Assembly (NCBI GenBank): GCA_016720775.1
Contig: JADKJX010000005.1
Span: 1 to 64,000 of the forward strand
From: Chitinophagaceae bacterium
GTDB taxonomy: Bacteria; Bacteroidota; Bacteroidia; Chitinophagales; Chitinophagaceae
Length of the DNA stretch: 64,000 bases
Direction: 5' to 3'
Below are positions 60,910 through 64,000 of this stretch, piece after piece. The position numbers and the translations under genes were made by a program. How positions within the stretch are numbered: the stretch's first letter is position 1; every line of letters starts with the position of its first letter. The notes under the pieces were generated by a model. The model searched no databases. It had not been told where the DNA came from and saw only the letters and a program-made list of their open reading frames with translations.

Positions 60910-60917
60910 CAAAGGTA
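60910..60917 (-). promoter_or_regulatory. -7 box of the rplU-rpmA operon
   Basis: Minus-strand TACCTTTG matches TAnnTTTG, 22 bases upstream of the rplU start. Confidence 0.5.
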
Positions 60918-61064
60918 AGGGTTTACAGCTAAAACTGAGCAGTGGTTTTGAAAAAATATCAACAGTTTGTAGCCAAAAATACCCGGATCCGGCCTTTTTT
61001 GCCCTGAGAACATGGGGTTAGCCACCTTAAGCCAAAGGGGAATCTGTTATATTCGCCCCTGATT

Positions 61065-61832
61065 ATGCAGCCCATACGCCGGGTCCTTGGGATCCTTTTT
61101 ACCATTTATGCCTTTTTGCCCTTCACGGCCTTCCTGCTGGTGATCTTCCCAATGGTGGTGGTTGCTTCGTTCTTTGGCAAGGTGAAAGGGGGCAATTTTA
61201 TCTATTGGTTATGCCATTGCTGGTCAGATTTTGTGCTGCTGATGCTGGGTATCTTTCACCGGAATATTTTTGAAACGCCCCACGACAGGAGCCGGCAATA
61301 CGTATTTGTGTTCAACCACAATTCTTTCCTTGACATACCCATTATCTTTAAGGCCATCCGGAGACAACAGTTCCGGATACTGGGCAAAGCGGAGATGGCT
61401 AAAATTCCCCTGTTTGGCTTTATATATAAGAATGCGGTGGTAATGGTGGAACGGGATAAGGCAGAGAAAAGGGCCAAAAGCGTAAAACAATTAATATCTG
61501 TTTTACAAAAGGGGGTCTCAATTGTCATTGCCCCGGAAGGAACCTTCAATATGACCAACCAGCCTTTAAAGGAATTTTACGATGGGGCTTTTAAAATTGC
61601 CATTGAAACACAAACACCTATAAAACCCATTTTGGTATTGGATACATACGACCGGATGCATTACCGGAGCATTTTCTCCCTCAATCCCGGCAGGTCAAGG
61701 GCTGTTTACCTGGAAGAGATCACCGTGGAAGGATTGACGCTCGCTGACGTGGCTGTTTTAAAAGAACGGGTTTATAAAACAATGGAAGAAGGGTTGAGAA
61801 GATATAAGGCGAGTTGGATAAATAACGGATGA
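61065..61832 (+). CDS. plsC: 1-acyl-sn-glycerol-3-phosphate acyltransferase
   Basis: PlsC acylates lysophosphatidic acid to phosphatidic acid in phospholipid synthesis. The 255-residue protein has two N-terminal membrane segments, the catalytic NHxxxxD box as VFNHNSFLDIPII, and motif III as IAPEGTFNMTNQPLKEFYDG. In most PlsC proteins motif III is EGTR; here Phe replaces Arg, so the acceptor could differ (for example another lysophospholipid or an ornithine-lipid acceptor). It lies 43 bases before priA. Confidence 0.87.
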   Translation: MQPIRRVLGILFTIYAFLPFTAFLLVIFPMVVVASFFGKVKGGNFIYWLCHCWSDFVLLMLGIFHRNIFETPHDRSRQYVFVFNHNSFLDIPIIFKAIRRQQFRILGKAEMAKIPLFGFIYKNAVVMVERDKAEKRAKSVKQLISVLQKGVSIVIAPEGTFNMTNQPLKEFYDGAFKIAIETQTPIKPILVLDTYDRMHYRSIFSLNPGRSRAVYLEEITVEGLTLADVAVLKERVYKTMEEGLRRYKASWINNG

Positions 61833-61875
61833 GATAATTAAACAGGAAAATCAGGTTAACTTTAGGTGAGTAAAG

Positions 61876-64000
61876 ATGAACAAGGAAAATGAAATAGCAT
61901 TTGCAGAGGAATCATCCGGACTTTGGGCAACGATCATCCTCCCGCTTGCAGTCCCCACCAATTACACATATGCCATTCCAGCCCGTTTAAAAGAAAGGGC
62001 ACAACCCGGTTGCCGTGCCGAAGTGGTTTTTGGCAAACAAAAAAAATACGCCGGTATTATCCGGTCTCTTTCAGATAAAAAACCCGGGTACCCAACCAAG
62101 GATATTTTAAATGTGCTGGATGATGCCCCCATTTTATATCCCCAGCAATTACAGTTATGGCAGTGGCTGAGTGAATATTATATGTGCACCGAAGGCGAAG
62201 TGATGGCGGCCGCCTTACCCACGCATTTTAAACTGAGCAGCGAAACCATTTTAATATACAATGAAGAAGCAGGTGAGGATTTTTCTAATCTGAATGATGA
62301 AGAATTTTTAGTGGCCGAAGCATTGCTCCTGAAAAAAGAACTCCGGCTTACTGAAGTGCAGCAGATACTCGACATCACCCATGTTTATCCCATCATAAAA
62401 AAACTGATCGATAAAAAAGTATGCCATGTGTGGGAAGCGATGGATGAACAGTATAAAGTAAAAACGGAAAGCTATGTCATTCTGAACCCCGAATACAGCA
62501 ATGAAGATAAATTGAGCGACCTGCTCAACAACTGGAGCCAGGCGCCCAAGCAAATGGAATTACTGCTTGCTTATCTGCATCTGCAGAAAACTGAAGGAGA
62601 TGTTACCCAAACAGAACTGCTGAAAAAATCCGGTGCATCTGCTGCCCAGTTAAAAGGACTGGTAGAAAAAAATGTTTTATTTATTGAGAAGAGGGCGGTT
62701 GACCGTGTAAAGTCCATAGCTAAGAATGTGGAGATAGATTTTGAATTCAGCACCGCCCAGCAGGAAAGTTCGGATGCCGTTGCCAAAGCTTTTGAAACAA
62801 AGAACGTTTGCCTGTTGCATGGGGTAACGAGCAGCGGCAAGACACAAGTGTACATCAAACTGATCGAAAAATATTTTTCTGAAGGCAAACAGGTTTTGTA
62901 CCTGTTGCCCGAGATCGCATTAACCACGCAGATCATCCGCAGGCTGCAAAAACATTTTGGCGGTAATATCACCATTTATCATTCCCGGTTCAATAATAAC
63001 GAACGCATTGAATTATGGAATAAGATACGCACCGGTGAAGTGAAGATTGTGTTGGGTGCAAGGAGCGCCCTTTTCCTGCCCTTTAAAGAGCTTGGACTGC
63101 TAATCGTGGATGAAGAGCATGATGCTTCCTTTAAGCAGCAGGATCCGGCTCCCAGGTACAATGCACGGGATGCGGCTATTTATTATGCATCGCTGTTCAA
63201 GGCAAAGGTATTATTGGGCAGTGCTACTCCTTCTGTTGAAAGTTATTATAATGCCCTGCATGATAAATATGCATTGGTGGAACTGAATGAACGTTTCGGT
63301 GGGATCAAATTACCGGAGATCGACATCATTGATACCAGGCAGGTTGCTCAAAAAGGGAAAGTGATGATATGCCCGCAGTTGAAAGAAGCCATGCAGAAAG
63401 CACTGGATGCCGACAGGCAGGTGATACTTTTTCAAAACCGGAGAGGCTACAATCCCTATTTGATCTGTGGGGTATGTGGGTTCATTCCGCAGTGTACCCA
63501 TTGCGACGTATCATTAACGCTGCATAAATTCAGCAATAAACTGCATTGCCATTATTGCGGCAGCACCTATCCAAAATTAATTACCTGTCCGGCCTGCGGC
63601 AGTAACAACTGGCTGGAGAAAAATTTTGGTACCGAAAAAATTGAAGAGCAACTGGAAGCGGACTTTTCCAAATACAAAATTGCCCGGATGGATGTGGACA
63701 GTGTACGTGGCAAGACGGCACATGATAATTTAATTCAGTTGTTTGAACAGCACCGGCTGGATATTTTAGTAGGTACACAAATGGTGGTAAAGGGACTGGA
63801 TTTTGATAAGGTAAGCCTGGTTGGCATCCTGGATGCTGATGGGTTGCTGGCCTTTGCCGATTTCCGGGTGAATGAACGGGCCTTTCAACTGATGGAACAG
63901 GTGAGTGGCCGTGCCGGAAGAAAAAAAGAACAGGGTAAAGTATTTATCCAGACGACCAATCCCAAACATCCGTTGCTGCAATTGGTTCAGCAGCACGATT
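61876..64000 (+). CDS. priA: Primosomal protein N' (replication restart helicase PriA), cut by the window edge
   Basis: PriA recognises stalled forks and reloads the replicative helicase. The frame is open from ATG 61876 (MNKENEIAFAEES) to the last base, 708 codons of an expected 810 or more, so the stop lies beyond the window. Visible are the 3'-DNA-binding domain (ATIILPLAVPTNYTYAIP), Walker A GVTSSGKTQVYIKL, the DEEHD box (LLIVDEEHDASFKQQD), GSATPSVE, and the zinc-binding Cys pairs CGVCGFIPQCTHC and CHYCG...CPACG. A late helicase motif QVSGRAGRKK is also present. Confidence 0.96.
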   Translation, partial: MNKENEIAFAEESSGLWATIILPLAVPTNYTYAIPARLKERAQPGCRAEVVFGKQKKYAGIIRSLSDKKPGYPTKDILNVLDDAPILYPQQLQLWQWLSEYYMCTEGEVMAAALPTHFKLSSETILIYNEEAGEDFSNLNDEEFLVAEALLLKKELRLTEVQQILDITHVYPIIKKLIDKKVCHVWEAMDEQYKVKTESYVILNPEYSNEDKLSDLLNNWSQAPKQMELLLAYLHLQKTEGDVTQTELLKKSGASAAQLKGLVEKNVLFIEKRAVDRVKSIAKNVEIDFEFSTAQQESSDAVAKAFETKNVCLLHGVTSSGKTQVYIKLIEKYFSEGKQVLYLLPEIALTTQIIRRLQKHFGGNITIYHSRFNNNERIELWNKIRTGEVKIVLGARSALFLPFKELGLLIVDEEHDASFKQQDPAPRYNARDAAIYYASLFKAKVLLGSATPSVESYYNALHDKYALVELNERFGGIKLPEIDIIDTRQVAQKGKVMICPQLKEAMQKALDADRQVILFQNRRGYNPYLICGVCGFIPQCTHCDVSLTLHKFSNKLHCHYCGSTYPKLITCPACGSNNWLEKNFGTEKIEEQLEADFSKYKIARMDVDSVRGKTAHDNLIQLFEQHRLDILVGTQMVVKGLDFDKVSLVGILDADGLLAFADFRVNERAFQLMEQVSGRAGRKKEQGKVFIQTTNPKHPLLQLVQQHD

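Overview
The window looks like a chromosomal segment of a Bacteroidota bacterium, most likely family Chitinophagaceae or a close relative. The supporting evidence is a PorP/SprF-type protein and two proteins with the type IX secretion (gliding-type, type B) C-terminal domain, a type III glutamine synthetase, a PHP-PolX protein, DUF4407, DUF3667 and DUF2130 proteins, many TAnnTTTG promoter-like boxes just upstream of genes, and few visible Shine-Dalgarno sequences. Taxonomy is inferred from gene content only. No prophage, insertion sequence, CRISPR array or rRNA was seen. Almost everything is housekeeping or ordinary cell-envelope biology.

Layout. 0-8.5 kb: a damaged trmH-family gene, pyrG (CTP synthase, broken by frameshifts), a secreted unknown, and a purL-hldD operon, then a polytopic membrane protein. 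8.5-19.3 kb: glutamine synthetase III, a small Spy-like protein, a T9SS pair (PorP/SprF plus sorted cargo), an outer-membrane beta-barrel, an Ldh2-type dehydrogenase, aspartate kinase, an Mpo1-like protein and a lipoprotein. 19.3-31.5 kb: queA, a fused double-ATPase peptide ABC protein, AMP nucleosidase, an orphan HsdR N-terminal-like nuclease domain, an APC permease, a thioredoxin-like protein, ubiX, lolA, a DUF4407 protein and mutS (one frameshift). 31.5-44 kb: a second T9SS cargo protein, a TonB-type outer-membrane receptor, ankyrin and methyltransferase genes, the classical yceD-rpmF-plsX operon, DUF3810, TspO, a serine hydrolase (one frameshift) and dcd. 44-64 kb: a phosphopantetheinyl transferase, a DUF2130 protein (one frameshift), three tRNAs (Leu-GAG, Gly-GCC, Leu-UAA), two histidine kinases, a GT2 glycosyltransferase, DUF3667-mazG-kinase, PHP-PolX, rplU-rpmA followed by a tiny lysine/alanine-rich protein, plsC, and priA running off the right edge.

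Two window-wide patterns stand out. First, at least nine frameshifts break conserved genes, those that can be resolved sit mostly in homopolymer runs, and at least six fall in the first 2 kb. This looks like consensus sequencing error rather than gene decay. Second, the intergenic DNA is full of short, degenerate, word-like repeats in about eight families (for example GAACCACATAG...CTATGTGGTTC, AGTATCCA tandem units, GTTTAAGTCGTT, and GGTTTGA units). Many are arranged as inverted repeats between genes, and some have been absorbed in frame into proteins (the ABC linker and the phosphopantetheinyl transferase). Other points worth a look are a PolX whose polymerase carboxylates are replaced while its PHP domain looks intact, an orphan terminator marking a possible small RNA near 18.4 kb, and structured leaders at queA and near 14.45 kb.
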